A stretch of 64,000 nt of DNA from Simiduia litorea (GTDB taxonomy: Bacteria; Pseudomonadota; Gammaproteobacteria; Pseudomonadales; Cellvibrionaceae). Shown piece after piece: positions 18,580 through 27,844 of this stretch. The stretch covers positions 2,604,001-2,668,000 of the forward strand of contig NZ_AP031497.1 in NCBI RefSeq assembly GCF_042853465.1, in the 5' to 3' direction. Under the pieces are notes generated by a model that saw only the letters and a program-made list of their open reading frames with translations, had not been told where the DNA came from and made no database searches. The position numbers and the translations under genes were made by a program. Within the stretch, counting starts at the first letter, position 1; each line of letters starts with the position of its first letter.

Positions 18580-20172
18580 CTAGGGCTTGGCTGATCCATG
18601 GCGCTTGCCATCCACCAGACGCTGCAATTTTTCTGGATTGGTCGCTTGCAATGCTGCCGGTAAAAAAACATCGGGCAGTTGCTGATAACATACGGGCCTT
18701 AAGAAGCGCATGATAGCCGCACTGCCAACCGAACTGGTGCGGCTATTTGAGGTGGCAGGAAAGGGCCCACCATGGACCATGGCATGGCACACCTCCACAC
18801 CTGTTCCAAAACCATTCCAAATAATACGTCCAACCTTCAACTCCAAAGCTGTGATCAACTGCTGTACCCATGCGGGATCATCATCGTCGTCGGCATGAAT
18901 AGCGCCAGTCAGCTGACCTTGTAACTGCGCCAGCACATCAAACATTTGGGCTTCGTTGTCACACTCGACAACGAGCGCTAAGGAGCCGAACACTTCCTCG
19001 TGTAATTGCGCGTTCGCAATAAAATCTGCGCCACTCACTAAGTATAAACCCGCTTGACACTGGCAGGCGTCAGCCGAGTGCAAACTGCGTGCAATTTCCC
19101 TAACGCCGGGCGCGCTACTGACGCGCTCAACACCCGCTAGGTAGGCTTTGTGAATACTGGGTGACAACATTGTTTGGCTAGCGACCGACACTAGATTTGT
19201 GGCGGCCTTATCGAGGTAACGATTTAAACCTGCGCCCTTAACCCCTATGACCAAACCCGGGCTAGTACAAAATTGACCGGCGCCCATCAGCATGGAAGCC
19301 ACATGCATCTCGGCAATTATTTCCGCACGATTTTCTAACGCCTTAGGTAGTAGAAAAACGGGATTGATCGAACTCATTTCTGCATAAACGGGAATAGGTT
19401 CTTTGCGCTGCGCGGCAATGGCCATAAGCGCCATACCCCCCGCCTGCGAACCGGTAAACCCCACCGCTTTAACACTCGGGTGCGCCACCAAACTGGCTCC
19501 CACCTGCGCGCCAGAACCAAATAACAGCGAAAATACACCTTCGTGCAAGCCACAAATTTGCACCGCAGTTTGCACGGCGCGCCCCACCAATGCTGAGGTA
19601 CCGGGGTGAGAAGAGTGAGCCTTAACGATAACCGGGCATCCCGCCGCCAACGCGGAGGCCGTATCGCCGCCGGCCACAGAAAAAGCCAAGGGAAAATTAC
19701 TGGCGCCGAACACCGCTACTGGCCCCAAGGCAACATTGCGATAGCGGTGATCCAAACGGGCAAGCGGCTTGCGCTCTGGTTGCGCAGGGTCGATGCGTGC
19801 ATCTTGGTAATTTCCATCGCGCACCAGCGCTGCAAATAACCGCAGCTGCCCTACCGTTCTTGCCCGCTCACCTTCTATTCGCGTCCGTGGTAAACCGGTT
19901 TCGGCCATGGCCCGCTGTACCAGCGGGTCACCCAAGGCCATTATTTGCTGTGCAATCACGTCTAAAAAATCGGCTCGCGCCGGTAAAGGCAGATTACGAT
20001 AACCATCAAAGGCACTAGCCGCCAATGTGCACGCCTCTGCCACCTGTTGCGCTTCGCCACTAGCAAACGCGGGTTGTATCGACTCACCGGTAGCTGGATT
20101 GACCGCAAAAATTGGCTTTTGGCTACCCATTACCGCACGCGCGCCGATTAACATCTCACCGGTCACCTTCAT
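18580..20172 (-). CDS. Aldehyde dehydrogenase, alpha-ketoglutarate semialdehyde (2,5-dioxovalerate) type
   Basis: This 530-residue NAD(P)-dependent aldehyde dehydrogenase shows F-G-A-S-N-F-P-L-A-F-S in the cofactor region, G-F-T-G-S-Q-A-G, the active-site Cys in G-Q-F-C-T-S-P-G and a C-terminal N-G-F-G-T-G-V-E-V. The length and these motifs match the 2,5-dioxovalerate dehydrogenases that finish oxidative pentose, glucarate or hydroxyproline breakdown by making 2-oxoglutarate. GAGG lies close before the ATG. The promoter contains repeated CTGGTAT half-sites, so a dedicated regulator encoded elsewhere is likely. Upstream pathway enzymes are not in this window. Confidence 0.85.
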   Translation of the reverse strand: MKVTGEMLIGARAVMGSQKPIFAVNPATGESIQPAFASGEAQQVAEACTLAASAFDGYRNLPLPARADFLDVIAQQIMALGDPLVQRAMAETGLPRTRIEGERARTVGQLRLFAALVRDGNYQDARIDPAQPERKPLARLDHRYRNVALGPVAVFGASNFPLAFSVAGGDTASALAAGCPVIVKAHSSHPGTSALVGRAVQTAVQICGLHEGVFSLLFGSGAQVGASLVAHPSVKAVGFTGSQAGGMALMAIAAQRKEPIPVYAEMSSINPVFLLPKALENRAEIIAEMHVASMLMGAGQFCTSPGLVIGVKGAGLNRYLDKAATNLVSVASQTMLSPSIHKAYLAGVERVSSAPGVREIARSLHSADACQCQAGLYLVSGADFIANAQLHEEVFGSLALVVECDNEAQMFDVLAQLQGQLTGAIHADDDDDPAWVQQLITALELKVGRIIWNGFGTGVEVCHAMVHGGPFPATSNSRTSSVGSAAIMRFLRPVCYQQLPDVFLPAALQATNPEKLQRLVDGKRHGSAKP

Positions 20173-20635
20173 ACTTCACCTCAACAAAGATTTGTGCAGG
20201 CAAGCCCGCAACTGGTATTTAAACCATACCAGAAGAAACTGGTATGGTAAACAGACCAGATTTGGGCGAACAGTTCAGCTGTCTCAAAAGCCCCTTACAG
20301 GCCGCGAGGCAATAAACCCTGAACGCACAGTCAATCGCTCGGAACGCTATAGCGACTGAGATAGCACACAGGGATTATGTTGAAGGTTCGCCATAAAAAC
20401 ATGGGATTTACATTTTGCTCTTTGAGCAACACACGCCACAGCAATCAAGCGCCGGTATTTTCAGGCGAGGAAAACCAATGAGCTTTCGAAAAAAATCGAC
20501 TCAACGCGAATAATCATCACGCTATCTCAGCCACGCGACATAAGGAATTCTATCTGCGCTCAACGAAGATTCATCGGGTTAAAAATAACGTTAGGATGCA
20601 GCCATAACATTCAAACCAAAAAAGGACCTCATCAC
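20173..20635. other. Intergenic region between divergent genes
   Basis: About 460 bases. The first 90 hold the half-site array described separately. The rest shows no supported gene or clear regulatory motif. Confidence 0.45.
20212..20258. promoter_or_regulatory. Operator-like array of CTGGTAT half-sites
   Basis: CTGGTAT at 20212-20218, ATACCAG at 20226-20232 and CTGGTAT at 20239-20245 alternate in orientation, with a further ACCAG at 20254-20258. The middle and third form a 10-bp inverted repeat with a six-base spacer. The array starts 40 bases upstream of the dehydrogenase start codon, where a repressor of the GntR kind could act (inference). Confidence 0.55.
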
Positions 20636-20998
20636 ATGAAACCTACATCCCTCATTCTCGCCATCGTTGCTTCCAGTTTACTTAGCGCGTGCATTTACAT
20701 TAACAAGGGTGGCGACTCCAATAGTGATTGGGAAAAAGCCGAGCGCGAAAACAAGGCTGTTATCTCCAGCCTCCAAATTGACACGGCAGAAGCTGATATT
20801 CGTAGCCGCTTAGGTGAACCAGATTTTAGCGAGGGTTACAGCGACAAAGATGCCGCTGTTCGGGTGTTATTTTATCGCACCCAGCGACAGAAAGAGGATG
20901 GCATCACCACCAAAGATGAATGCACGCCGTTGGTATTTCGCAATGGAAAATTGATTGGCTGGGGCGCAAAAGCCTACTCGTCGAACCAGCATCACTAA
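20636..20998 (+). CDS. DUF3192 lipoprotein
   Basis: This 120-residue lipoprotein (lipobox L-L-S-A-C) has the body pattern N-x-x-x-I-S-S-L-x-I-D-T followed by I-R-S-R-L-G-E-P-D-F and a C-terminal L-V-F-R-N-G-K-L-I-G-W-G. This fits the DUF3192 family of small gammaproteobacterial envelope lipoproteins related to the SmpA/OmlA fold. AAAGGAC precedes the ATG. Role unknown. Confidence 0.8.
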   Translation: MKPTSLILAIVASSLLSACIYINKGGDSNSDWEKAERENKAVISSLQIDTAEADIRSRLGEPDFSEGYSDKDAAVRVLFYRTQRQKEDGITTKDECTPLVFRNGKLIGWGAKAYSSNQHH

Positions 20999-21139
20999 CC
21001 GGCGGGCTCAGCCTTAACCATAAAAACATGACCTAAGGCAGTCAACTGTACGTTTGACTGCCTAATTTTTATAAACTCACACCAGAACAGCAAATTCATG
21101 GCAAAATAGCCGATTAAAGATAATTCTTTCGGAGCTACC

Positions 21140-21646
21140 ATGGGTCGCTGGCGCCCCCCCACTCGCCGAGGTTCGGCCTATATTACCCCCGCCGGTGCAC
21201 GCGCACTGCAAGCAGAACTGACCCAACTTTGGAAGGTGGAGAGGCCGGTGGTCACTAACACCGTGCACGAAGCCGCCAAGAATGGCGACCGCTCGGAAAA
21301 CGGCGACTATATCTACGGCAAGCGTCGATTGAGAGAAATTGATAGCCGGGTACGATTTCTGAGCAAACGCCTCGACGAACTCACTATCGTTGATCGTCTT
21401 CCCGAAGACCAAGAAAAAGTATTCTTCGGCGCTTGGGTTACACTAGAAGATGAAGCCGGCAACGAAAAGCGCTATCAGATTGTTGGGCCAGATGAATTCG
21501 ATATCAACGTCGGAAAAATCAGTATGGACTCACCGCTAGCGAAAGCTGTGCTCGGCAAACGCTTAGATGATGACGTGTGGATTGTGATTGGCGAGAAAAA
21601 AAACTTATGCTGTATCGTCAATATAGAATACACGGCGTGTGAGTAA
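21140..21646 (+). CDS. greB: Transcription elongation factor GreB
   Basis: This 168-residue protein has an N-terminal coiled coil with the acidic tip (R-S-E-N-G-D-Y) that enters the RNA polymerase secondary channel, and a C-terminal FKBP-like domain (P-L-A-K-A-V-L-G-K). It rescues backtracked polymerase by stimulating transcript cleavage. GreB rather than GreA is indicated by the N-terminal stretch R-G-S-A-Y-I-T-P-A-G and the segment Y-G-K-R-R-L-R-E-I-D-S-R-V. CGGAG precedes the ATG. It is a single-gene unit. Confidence 0.95.
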   Translation: MGRWRPPTRRGSAYITPAGARALQAELTQLWKVERPVVTNTVHEAAKNGDRSENGDYIYGKRRLREIDSRVRFLSKRLDELTIVDRLPEDQEKVFFGAWVTLEDEAGNEKRYQIVGPDEFDINVGKISMDSPLAKAVLGKRLDDDVWIVIGEKKNLCCIVNIEYTACE

Positions 21647-21686
21647 CAGCTATGCGGATGGCCGCCCCCAGCTTACAGCTTAGATT

Positions 21687-21718
21687 AAAAATATAGCGGC
21701 GATCGCCGCTATATTTTT
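21687..21718. terminator. Bidirectional terminator between greB and the Mo-hydroxylase cluster
   Basis: A 14-base arm ending in GCGGC, a GATC centre and the exact complementary arm form a palindrome whose outer five bases are A and T runs on each side. It fits a two-way intrinsic terminator. Confidence 0.85.
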
Positions 21719-21729
21719 CTGTTTTATCA

Positions 21730-23931
21730 TTATGGATTTAAAAATCGATTAATCGGCAATTGACGGATGCGTGGCCCACCGGCAGCGACGATAGCATTGG
21801 TTACGCTGGGTGCCACCGGCGGTACACCAGGCTCGCCCACTCCCGTATGTTTTTCATCGCTGTCAATCAGAGTGACAACAATCTTCGGGCATTTATCCAT
21901 ACGCAACAGCGGGTAGTCGTGAAAATTCGACTGTACAACGGCGCCTTGTTTAAACTCAATATCGCCGTACAGTGCAAACGACAAGGCAAAAATTACCGCG
22001 CCTTCCATTTGCGACCGAACCCGATCAGGGTTAACGATCTGACCGCAATCCAGCGCTATGTGTACCTCATCCACGGTGAGCGCTTTATCTTTCAAGGTTA
22101 CCTTAGTCGCTACCGCCACGTAGCTGAAAAAGCTGTAGTGCTGGGCCAGACCCCAGCCTCGATTAGGTTCAGCTTTGTGCGGCCAACCGCTGCTTTTCTT
22201 AACTGTATCCATGACAGTTAACAAGCGGTTGCTTTTGAAAGGATGATCGCTATCTTTATCGACAATGCGGTCTTTGCCGATGAGCTGTTGATGAAACACC
22301 AACGCGTCTTGCTTAGCGTCGCGCGCTAACTCATCAAAAAAACTGTTAACACCGAAAGCATGGTTGATATGAAATACAGATCGCATCCAACCAATACGGG
22401 TATGGGCTGGTGTATGGGCGTTTTCAATCAGTTGATGGGCAATGTTATAGGGCAAGTTTGAAAAACCCTGCCCCGCTTCCCATTCTTGCAAATAGCCGCT
22501 GTCGGGGCCAAACAGGCTCATGATAGTGGGCGATGCCACACAGGATTTAATCCCCACAAGTTGATTTTTCTTATCCAGCGCCGCAGCGAAAGTTTGCACG
22601 CTAGAAGCATGGTAATAGCCGTGCTTTATCGCATCTTCGCGCGTCCACGTCACCTTCACAGGCTTGCCAACAGCCTTGGCGATCAACGCCGCCTCGGCGG
22701 CAAAATCCGGTTTGGACTTGCGCCCAAAACCGCCGCCCAGCAGCGTGACGTTGACGGTGACTTGCTCGGGTTTAAAACCTATAGCGCCGGCAATAACATC
22801 TCTTGCGCGCACAGGACTTTGTACACAGGCCCACACTTCACAGCGATCACCGGTGATACGCGCCACCGCAGCCGGCGGCTCCATGGTTGCATGTTCTAAA
22901 TGCGGCACGCTGTAGGTGGCATCGAAAACACGGGCAGCCGATGTAAATGCAGCTTCCACCTCTCCTTTAGACAACAAGGTTTTTCGTTCGCCTAACTTAC
23001 CGGTTGCCATATCGCGCAAATTCTGAGCTGAATCGTAGTTGCTGTGGGAGCCTAAGTCCCATTCGATATTAACCAGCTTGCGTGCCTCTTGCGCCGCCCA
23101 AGTATTCGTGGCTACAACAGCGACACCCGCGTGGGGATTAAACGCCGCCGGCAGGATACCGCCAGCTATTTCCACAACCTGCAACACACCCTTCACTTTT
23201 AATGCCGCGCTGGCATCAAAGCTTTTTACCTTGCCACCCATAACCGGCGAGCGCTCAATACTGGCGTACACCATACCGGGTAGCTGAGTGTCTATACCAA
23301 ACTGCGTGGCACCGGATACCATTGCCGGCAAGTCGACAATCGCCACGGGCTTGCCAATATATTTATAATCTTGTTTAGCTTTGAAGCTCAGGCTATTTGG
23401 TGCAGGCGCGGGTAGTGCCGCTGCGGTTGCCGCCAACTCACCAAAGCGCAACACGCGACCGGTAGGCGTATGACGACAGCTGTGATCAATGGCAACGCAC
23501 TCTTCGAGTTTTACTTGCCAGGTTTGCGCTGCGGCTTGGCGCAACATCAGTTTTGCTGCCGCGCCAATTTCGCGCATGGTTTGAAAAAACGTACGCACAC
23601 TACGCGAACCATCGGTATCTTGATTGCCGTATTTTTCATCGGCAATAGCTTGCACAATGTTTACTTTACGCCAATCCGCTTCCATTTCATCGGCCACAAT
23701 CTGCGGTAAACTCGTGCGAATTCCTTGGCCCATTTCCGAGCGATGGGCAACAATAGTGACGCTATCATCTTGCTCAATGGAGACAAACACATTTAACACT
23801 AATGCCGCTTTACCGGGGTGCGGGCTCGCCAATACATCGTTTGTGATAGTCGCCTGCAACACCAATCCTGTAGAGGCTAAGCCGGTGGCTTTTAGAAAGC
23901 TTCGACGATCGAGAATCGTTAAGTTAGCCAT
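21730..23931 (-). CDS. Molybdopterin-binding large subunit of a xanthine-dehydrogenase-family oxidoreductase (IorB-like)
   Basis: This 733-residue protein begins with a twin-arginine signal (D-R-R-S-F-L-K-A-T-G), so it is exported folded, with its cofactor. The body matches the isoquinoline 1-oxidoreductase type: two aldehyde-oxidase large domains, with G-G-G-F-G-R-K and the C-terminal G-V-G-E-P-G-V-P-P-V-A-P. The GVGE glutamate is the catalytic base in this family. The substrate may be an aldehyde or N-heterocycle. The start overlaps the small subunit stop by one base, so the two subunits are coupled. No separate FAD subunit is present, as usual for this type. Confidence 0.88.
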   Translation of the reverse strand: MANLTILDRRSFLKATGLASTGLVLQATITNDVLASPHPGKAALVLNVFVSIEQDDSVTIVAHRSEMGQGIRTSLPQIVADEMEADWRKVNIVQAIADEKYGNQDTDGSRSVRTFFQTMREIGAAAKLMLRQAAAQTWQVKLEECVAIDHSCRHTPTGRVLRFGELAATAAALPAPAPNSLSFKAKQDYKYIGKPVAIVDLPAMVSGATQFGIDTQLPGMVYASIERSPVMGGKVKSFDASAALKVKGVLQVVEIAGGILPAAFNPHAGVAVVATNTWAAQEARKLVNIEWDLGSHSNYDSAQNLRDMATGKLGERKTLLSKGEVEAAFTSAARVFDATYSVPHLEHATMEPPAAVARITGDRCEVWACVQSPVRARDVIAGAIGFKPEQVTVNVTLLGGGFGRKSKPDFAAEAALIAKAVGKPVKVTWTREDAIKHGYYHASSVQTFAAALDKKNQLVGIKSCVASPTIMSLFGPDSGYLQEWEAGQGFSNLPYNIAHQLIENAHTPAHTRIGWMRSVFHINHAFGVNSFFDELARDAKQDALVFHQQLIGKDRIVDKDSDHPFKSNRLLTVMDTVKKSSGWPHKAEPNRGWGLAQHYSFFSYVAVATKVTLKDKALTVDEVHIALDCGQIVNPDRVRSQMEGAVIFALSFALYGDIEFKQGAVVQSNFHDYPLLRMDKCPKIVVTLIDSDEKHTGVGEPGVPPVAPSVTNAIVAAGGPRIRQLPINRFLNP

Positions 23932-24446
23932 TATGCAACACCTCCCTTAGCGCCTAGGTTAGGCTCAACACTCGTCTGTTTTTTTGGCTCGTGTATTTGC
24001 ACACCAGCGGCGGATTTTATCGCCGCTTTAATGCGCGGGTAGGTACCACAACGACAAATATTGCCGGCCATTGCCTTATCGATATCGGTATCGGAAGGCT
24101 TCGGCGTTTTTGTTAACAGTGCCGCCGCACTCATGAGCTGACCGGATTGGCAGTAGCCACACTGGGGCACATTATGGCTAGCCCACGCGTGTTGCAGAGG
24201 GTGACTCGCATCCGCTGATAAACCTTCTATGGTGGTAATTTTTGCACCTTGTAGCGCCGATATGGGTGTTAGGCAAGCGCGTACCGCCTCGCCATTGACA
24301 TGCACAGTGCAGGCACCACATAAGCCCATACCACAACCAAATTTGGTGCCGGTTAAATGCAATAAATCTCTCAATGCCCACAGCAAAGGCATGTTCGGCT
24401 CGGCGTCTAGCGTGTGTTCTGCGCCGTTAATCGTCAGTTCAAACAT
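23931..24446 (-). CDS. (2Fe-2S) small subunit of the molybdenum hydroxylase (IorA-like)
   Basis: This 171-residue protein has an N-terminal plant-type ferredoxin cluster motif (C-G-M-G-L-C-G-A-C) and a C-terminal four-helix cluster domain (C-G-Y-C-Q-S-G-Q and C-R-C-G-T-Y). It passes electrons from the Mo site to an acceptor, probably a cytochrome. It has no signal peptide and so would be carried through the Tat pathway with the large subunit. It overlaps the upstream MocA-type gene by 13 bases. Confidence 0.9.
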   Translation of the reverse strand: MFELTINGAEHTLDAEPNMPLLWALRDLLHLTGTKFGCGMGLCGACTVHVNGEAVRACLTPISALQGAKITTIEGLSADASHPLQHAWASHNVPQCGYCQSGQLMSAAALLTKTPKPSDTDIDKAMAGNICRCGTYPRIKAAIKSAAGVQIHEPKKQTSVEPNLGAKGGVA

Positions 24447-25048
24447 GATGGCTCCTTGCGTTCAGTAAAATTTAGTAGATCTTCCGGTGTATCGATATCG
24501 ATGGCGGCATTGGGCAAACTCACGCTCACTATTGATTCAGTCAGCAATAATTTTTTTGCACCCTTGTCGCCTTGTAGCGCAGCCAACTCACTAAAATAGC
24601 GGCGCGGAAAAATAGCTGGCACGCCCACTTGGCCGTCATAGTGCGCGCAGACAATATTTTTTAACGAGGATTCGCCACGCTGTTGTTCGAAACGCTGGCG
24701 CAACCCATCCACATCTGCTTGTGTAAGCGCTATTTGATCGGCCAACAAAATCAACACCGCATCCGTATCGGCGGGTAAATGTTGAACACCAAAAGCAATG
24801 CTTGCGCCCAAGCCATTCATCCATTGCGGATGAACAAAATATTGCAGCTGTTGCAAGCGCGACATCTGCCGCACTATTAGCTCGGCATGGGCGCCGAGAA
24901 TAAGCATCACCCGCCCTGGTGCCATCGCCTCCGCCAGCGTCAAACTATGCGCCAACAAAGGCGCCCCCATGCACGGCGCCAATTGCTTGGGTTCGGCGCC
25001 AAAACGCCGCCCTTGCCCTGCCGCCAACACCAGAACGGACAATGTCAT
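24434..25048 (-). CDS. Molybdenum cofactor cytidylyltransferase, MocA/MobA-like
   Basis: About 204 residues with the nucleotidyltransferase start V-L-V-L-A-A-G-Q-G-R-R-F-G, then P-K-Q-L, and L-L-A-D-Q-I in the middle, as in MocA. MocA transfers CMP to molybdopterin to make the MCD cofactor used by xanthine-dehydrogenase-family enzymes, which fits the neighbours. ATG 25048 overlaps the XdhC stop as ATGA, with GGAA eight bases ahead; the ATG at 25054 is too close to that site. Earlier in-frame starts would run deep into xdhC and are rejected. Confidence 0.85.
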   Translation of the reverse strand: MTLSVLVLAAGQGRRFGAEPKQLAPCMGAPLLAHSLTLAEAMAPGRVMLILGAHAELIVRQMSRLQQLQYFVHPQWMNGLGASIAFGVQHLPADTDAVLILLADQIALTQADVDGLRQRFEQQRGESSLKNIVCAHYDGQVGVPAIFPRRYFSELAALQGDKGAKKLLLTESIVSVSLPNAAIDIDTPEDLLNFTERKEPSCLN

Positions 25049-26064
25049 CGACATTTTTCCAGCGCCCCTAAGCTTGGTCGTTGAGACTCGGCAAGCTCCA
25101 ATACCTGATGGCACTGAGCAAGTGCCGCGAGCGCAATCGATTCGGGTAACTCACCGCCGAGATCCAACCCCATAGGGCCGTGTATGCGTCCATCGTGTTT
25201 TAGCCCGGCTTTAATCAAGACGCGATGTTTGCGGTGTGCGGGGCCCAACAGGCCAATATATTGCACCCGAGTGGGTAGCAACACGGTAAGGGCTTCGGCA
25301 TCTAACTGGACGTTATGCGTCATAATAAAAGCCGCATCTGCTGCGGCTAAATGCTTAATCACCTCGGCGTGACCCGCAGGCTGGCGGATAATGGTATCTG
25401 CAGCGTTAAAATGCTGCGGCTGGGCATAGGCCACACGATGATCAATCAAGGTTAATTGCCAGCCCAACGTTTTTGCCATTTGTACTAAGGGCACGGCATC
25501 CACACCGGCACCAAAGACAACGAGATGCCGGCGCGCGGTGAGGGATAGGATTAACTCTGTCGAACCTTCCGGCGCATCGGCTTGGTCGGCGCAAACGCGC
25601 GTTATCGGTACATCCGTCGATGGTGGTGCAGGTTCAAGCCAATTGACACAGTGCGCCGCCAAATTGACACGATATCGAACGCTCTGCCTCGCGCGCAAGG
25701 CCGCCAATAACGTGTCTAATTGCTGATATTGATTTTCAGCCAACACCGGCTGTAACAGAATGCGCACTTTACCGCCACAGCCGAGACCTAACTGCCAAGC
25801 CACATCCGTGTCGCCCGTGGAGTCGAACTCAACCTCTAGGCATCGGTTATAACTGATCACCTTTTTCACATCGTTAAAAAGCGCTTTTTCTAAACAACCA
25901 CCACTGAGCAAGCCAAAAAACTCTCCGCGCTCGTTAAACATCATCATCGCGCCAACCTTGCGGTAGCTAGAGCCCTCCGTCTGGACAACGGTTCCGAGCA
26001 CCCACCTACAGGCATCGCGCTGGGGATGCCAGTACTCGAGAATATCTTGAATGTGATTGCCCAT
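25045..26064 (-). CDS. XdhC/CoxI family Mo-cofactor insertion protein
   Basis: The product is about 339 residues. The N-terminal XdhC domain shows V-Q-T-E-G-S-S-Y-R-K-V-G-A-M-M and S-G-G-C-L-E, with G-L-G-C-G-G-K-V further on; the C-terminal half is a Rossmann-like domain (L-V-V-F-G-A-G-V-D-A-V-P-L). XdhC proteins bind molybdenum cofactor, help sulfurate it and deliver it to the hydroxylase. AGGT seven bases upstream fits ATG 26064; GTG 26097 would overlap the rof-like gene. It is the first gene of the four-gene Mo-hydroxylase run. Confidence 0.85.
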   Translation of the reverse strand: MGNHIQDILEYWHPQRDACRWVLGTVVQTEGSSYRKVGAMMMFNERGEFFGLLSGGCLEKALFNDVKKVISYNRCLEVEFDSTGDTDVAWQLGLGCGGKVRILLQPVLAENQYQQLDTLLAALRARQSVRYRVNLAAHCVNWLEPAPPSTDVPITRVCADQADAPEGSTELILSLTARRHLVVFGAGVDAVPLVQMAKTLGWQLTLIDHRVAYAQPQHFNAADTIIRQPAGHAEVIKHLAAADAAFIMTHNVQLDAEALTVLLPTRVQYIGLLGPAHRKHRVLIKAGLKHDGRIHGPMGLDLGGELPESIALAALAQCHQVLELAESQRPSLGALEKCR

Positions 26065-26086
26065 TAATTTGACCTGGATTTCTAAT

Positions 26087-26344
26087 CTATTCGGCACTGA
26101 GTTGCACGATAAAATTATGCGCGCTGATGTGGTTATCTCGAGCCTCGAGTGTTTTTATTGTTAAAAGATCAACGCTGATAGCACCTGCGGGGGTTATTAA
26201 CTGAAGACACTCAAGACCGCCGACACGGGTAATATCCTCAGCTATACCCGCCACTCGTTCACCTGAATGCAGCAGTAGATGAACCTTTGAGGCTCGCATA
26301 CACACAATTTCAACATAATCGTGCGCCTGACAGGAGATCGGCAT
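26087..26344 (-). CDS. rof: Rho-binding antiterminator (Rof/YaeO family)
   Basis: This 85-residue protein has the family pattern: P-I-S-C near the start, a segment H-D-Y-V-E-I-V-C-M-R, then L-L-L-H-S-G-E-R-V-x-G-I-A and a closing D-L-L-T-I-K-T-L-E-A. Rof folds as a small Sm-like barrel, binds Rho next to its primary RNA site and reduces termination. The gene ends 23 bases before the XdhC start, so it may be cotranscribed with the Mo-hydroxylase cluster. That neighbourhood is unusual for this family. Confidence 0.75.
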   Translation of the reverse strand: MPISCQAHDYVEIVCMRASKVHLLLHSGERVAGIAEDITRVGGLECLQLITPAGAISVDLLTIKTLEARDNHISAHNFIVQLSAE

Positions 26345-26854
26345 GAATGTAACACCTCAAGCAAGGACCAAACTGGGCCTAACCATAGCGTAAAAAGTCG
26401 CGGACAGGGAGGCTTTCTCGGTTAGGAATCATATAACTAGAAATTATATGAAAGCTAGTAGCCTCAGCGGAAACTTGGACTGCCGGTAATTGAATTAAGA
26501 TATCCAAACCTCTTCTACCTAATCCTCTAATGCGCTCATTAATTAAGTAGGTATGTTTAACTAAAAACTAAGCCTGAAAAGTCGTCCCTGCCGGCAAGCT
26601 ACCGTAGAAAAAGCGGCCATTAAAAAGAACTCGAAACGGTTGCTGGCGCGTTAACGAAAAAAGTGGGTAGCACTGGCTGGCGTTGTCGCATTAAGGTTGC
26701 ACCCTATCGATACGTCGTTGAAATTACGTCTAAATAAGCGTTATAAAAATTTTTACCCGCGTCTGCGGCAAACACGGCAATACCTACGAAAGGGTCTTCT
26801 TAAACGACAAAGCAGATGATTAGTGCCATGGCACGCGCCTAAGATGGCGCTCAA
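26345..26854. other. Intergenic region upstream of rof
   Basis: About 510 bases with no supported gene. A small inverted repeat, TCATATAA and TTATATGA separated by seven bases, lies at 26429-26451 and could be an operator for the rof-xdhC unit. The rest is unremarkable. Confidence 0.4.
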
Positions 26855-27268
26855 TCAGTGATGCTGTTTAGGCTGTAACAGTAAAAGAGGAAGACACAAG
26901 GCAGTGGCCATAAAGCCATTAATGTACCAATGCCAATAAAGACCGTAGAAGCCCGAGATAGTCGAATCTAACAATAACCAAACAAAAATAGCCGCAAAGC
27001 TCAACCACTTAACCATGGCCTTACCACTGGTATAGTAATAATCCACAGCCAGACAAAACAAGATACCCCAACTAGCCACAGTTGGGCCAAACAATGCGAG
27101 CAACACAGGCGTCCCAGCGTGATGACCATCCTGCACGGCAAGTTGTTGTGCAAGGTAATCAAGGTACGGCTCTGCCAACGGGGTATCCAGTATAAAAACC
27201 AATAAAACACCCCCCATGGCATGAAGCAAACCCAGCCCAATTAACCAACGGTAGATATTTTTTTGCAT
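26855..27268 (-). CDS. Small integral membrane protein of unknown function
   Basis: This 137-residue protein has four predicted membrane helices (about residues 8-27, 52-75, 85-103 and 108-130) with short loops. No family is recognised. It lies 24 bases after the GbsR/MarR-like regulator on the same strand, so it is probably cotranscribed with it and may sit in the same regulatory circuit. Confidence 0.65.
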   Translation of the reverse strand: MQKNIYRWLIGLGLLHAMGGVLLVFILDTPLAEPYLDYLAQQLAVQDGHHAGTPVLLALFGPTVASWGILFCLAVDYYYTSGKAMVKWLSFAAIFVWLLLDSTISGFYGLYWHWYINGFMATALCLPLLLLQPKQHH

Positions 27269-27292
27269 ACGCTTTTCTCTACTAAAATTTTT

Positions 27293-27844
27293 CTACTTGG
27301 TCTTTTTTTTGGGTAGAAAATGAATCACCTTTGTGCCCATCTTAATTAATGCCAGCAAAGACGTGCGCGGCAAGGTGGCAATTTGTTGGTACCACACCAA
27401 CATACCGTCGAGAAAACCATGCATTTCATTAATTTTTTTTCGTACATGAGCCGAGGTTTCTTTATCGTTGATCATCTCCACCTCACACTGCCGCAACATG
27501 CTCATAATCGGGTCTAATTCACGCCGCTTACGCTGCTCGATAATGGTAAAAAAGATATCCCACGTATCGCCCACCACAGTAAAGTGATCGCGCCTGTCGC
27601 CCATTTTATGGCTAACGTTAACCAGCTCCCAGCTTTGCAGTTCTTTCAAACTGTTGCTGACATTGGAGCGGGCTACCGATAGCAATTCGGCAATTTGCTC
27701 CGCGTTCAATGGCTCGGGCGCCAAGTACAATAACGCGTGTATTTGCGAAACGGTTCGGTTCACCCCCCAACGGCTACCCATCTCGCCCCAATGCAGAATA
27801 TAGCGCTGCATTAACGGCGTTAATTCAAACGGTTTATTTTCCAT
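27293..27844 (-). CDS. GbsR/MarR-family transcriptional regulator
   Basis: The product is about 183 residues with a winged helix at about 25-105 (Q-I-A-E-L-L-S-V-A-R-S-N-V-S-N-S-L-K-E-L) preceded by the GbsR-like start W-G-E-M-G-S-R-W-G-V-N-R-T. GbsR proteins repress transport or synthesis genes and respond to small ligands. AAGG lies eight bases before ATG 27844; GTG 27853 overlaps that site. It diverges from a methyltransferase gene, and the shared upstream region contains a perfect 17-bp inverted repeat that is the obvious operator. Confidence 0.85.
   Translation of the reverse strand: MENKPFELTPLMQRYILHWGEMGSRWGVNRTVSQIHALLYLAPEPLNAEQIAELLSVARSNVSNSLKELQSWELVNVSHKMGDRRDHFTVVGDTWDIFFTIIEQRKRRELDPIMSMLRQCEVEMINDKETSAHVRKKINEMHGFLDGMLVWYQQIATLPRTSLLALIKMGTKVIHFLPKKKTK

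Noticed and set aside
20027..20359. Plus-strand open frame over the dehydrogenase promoter
   Set aside because: It is antisense to the dehydrogenase start, covers the half-site array and has an unnatural composition.
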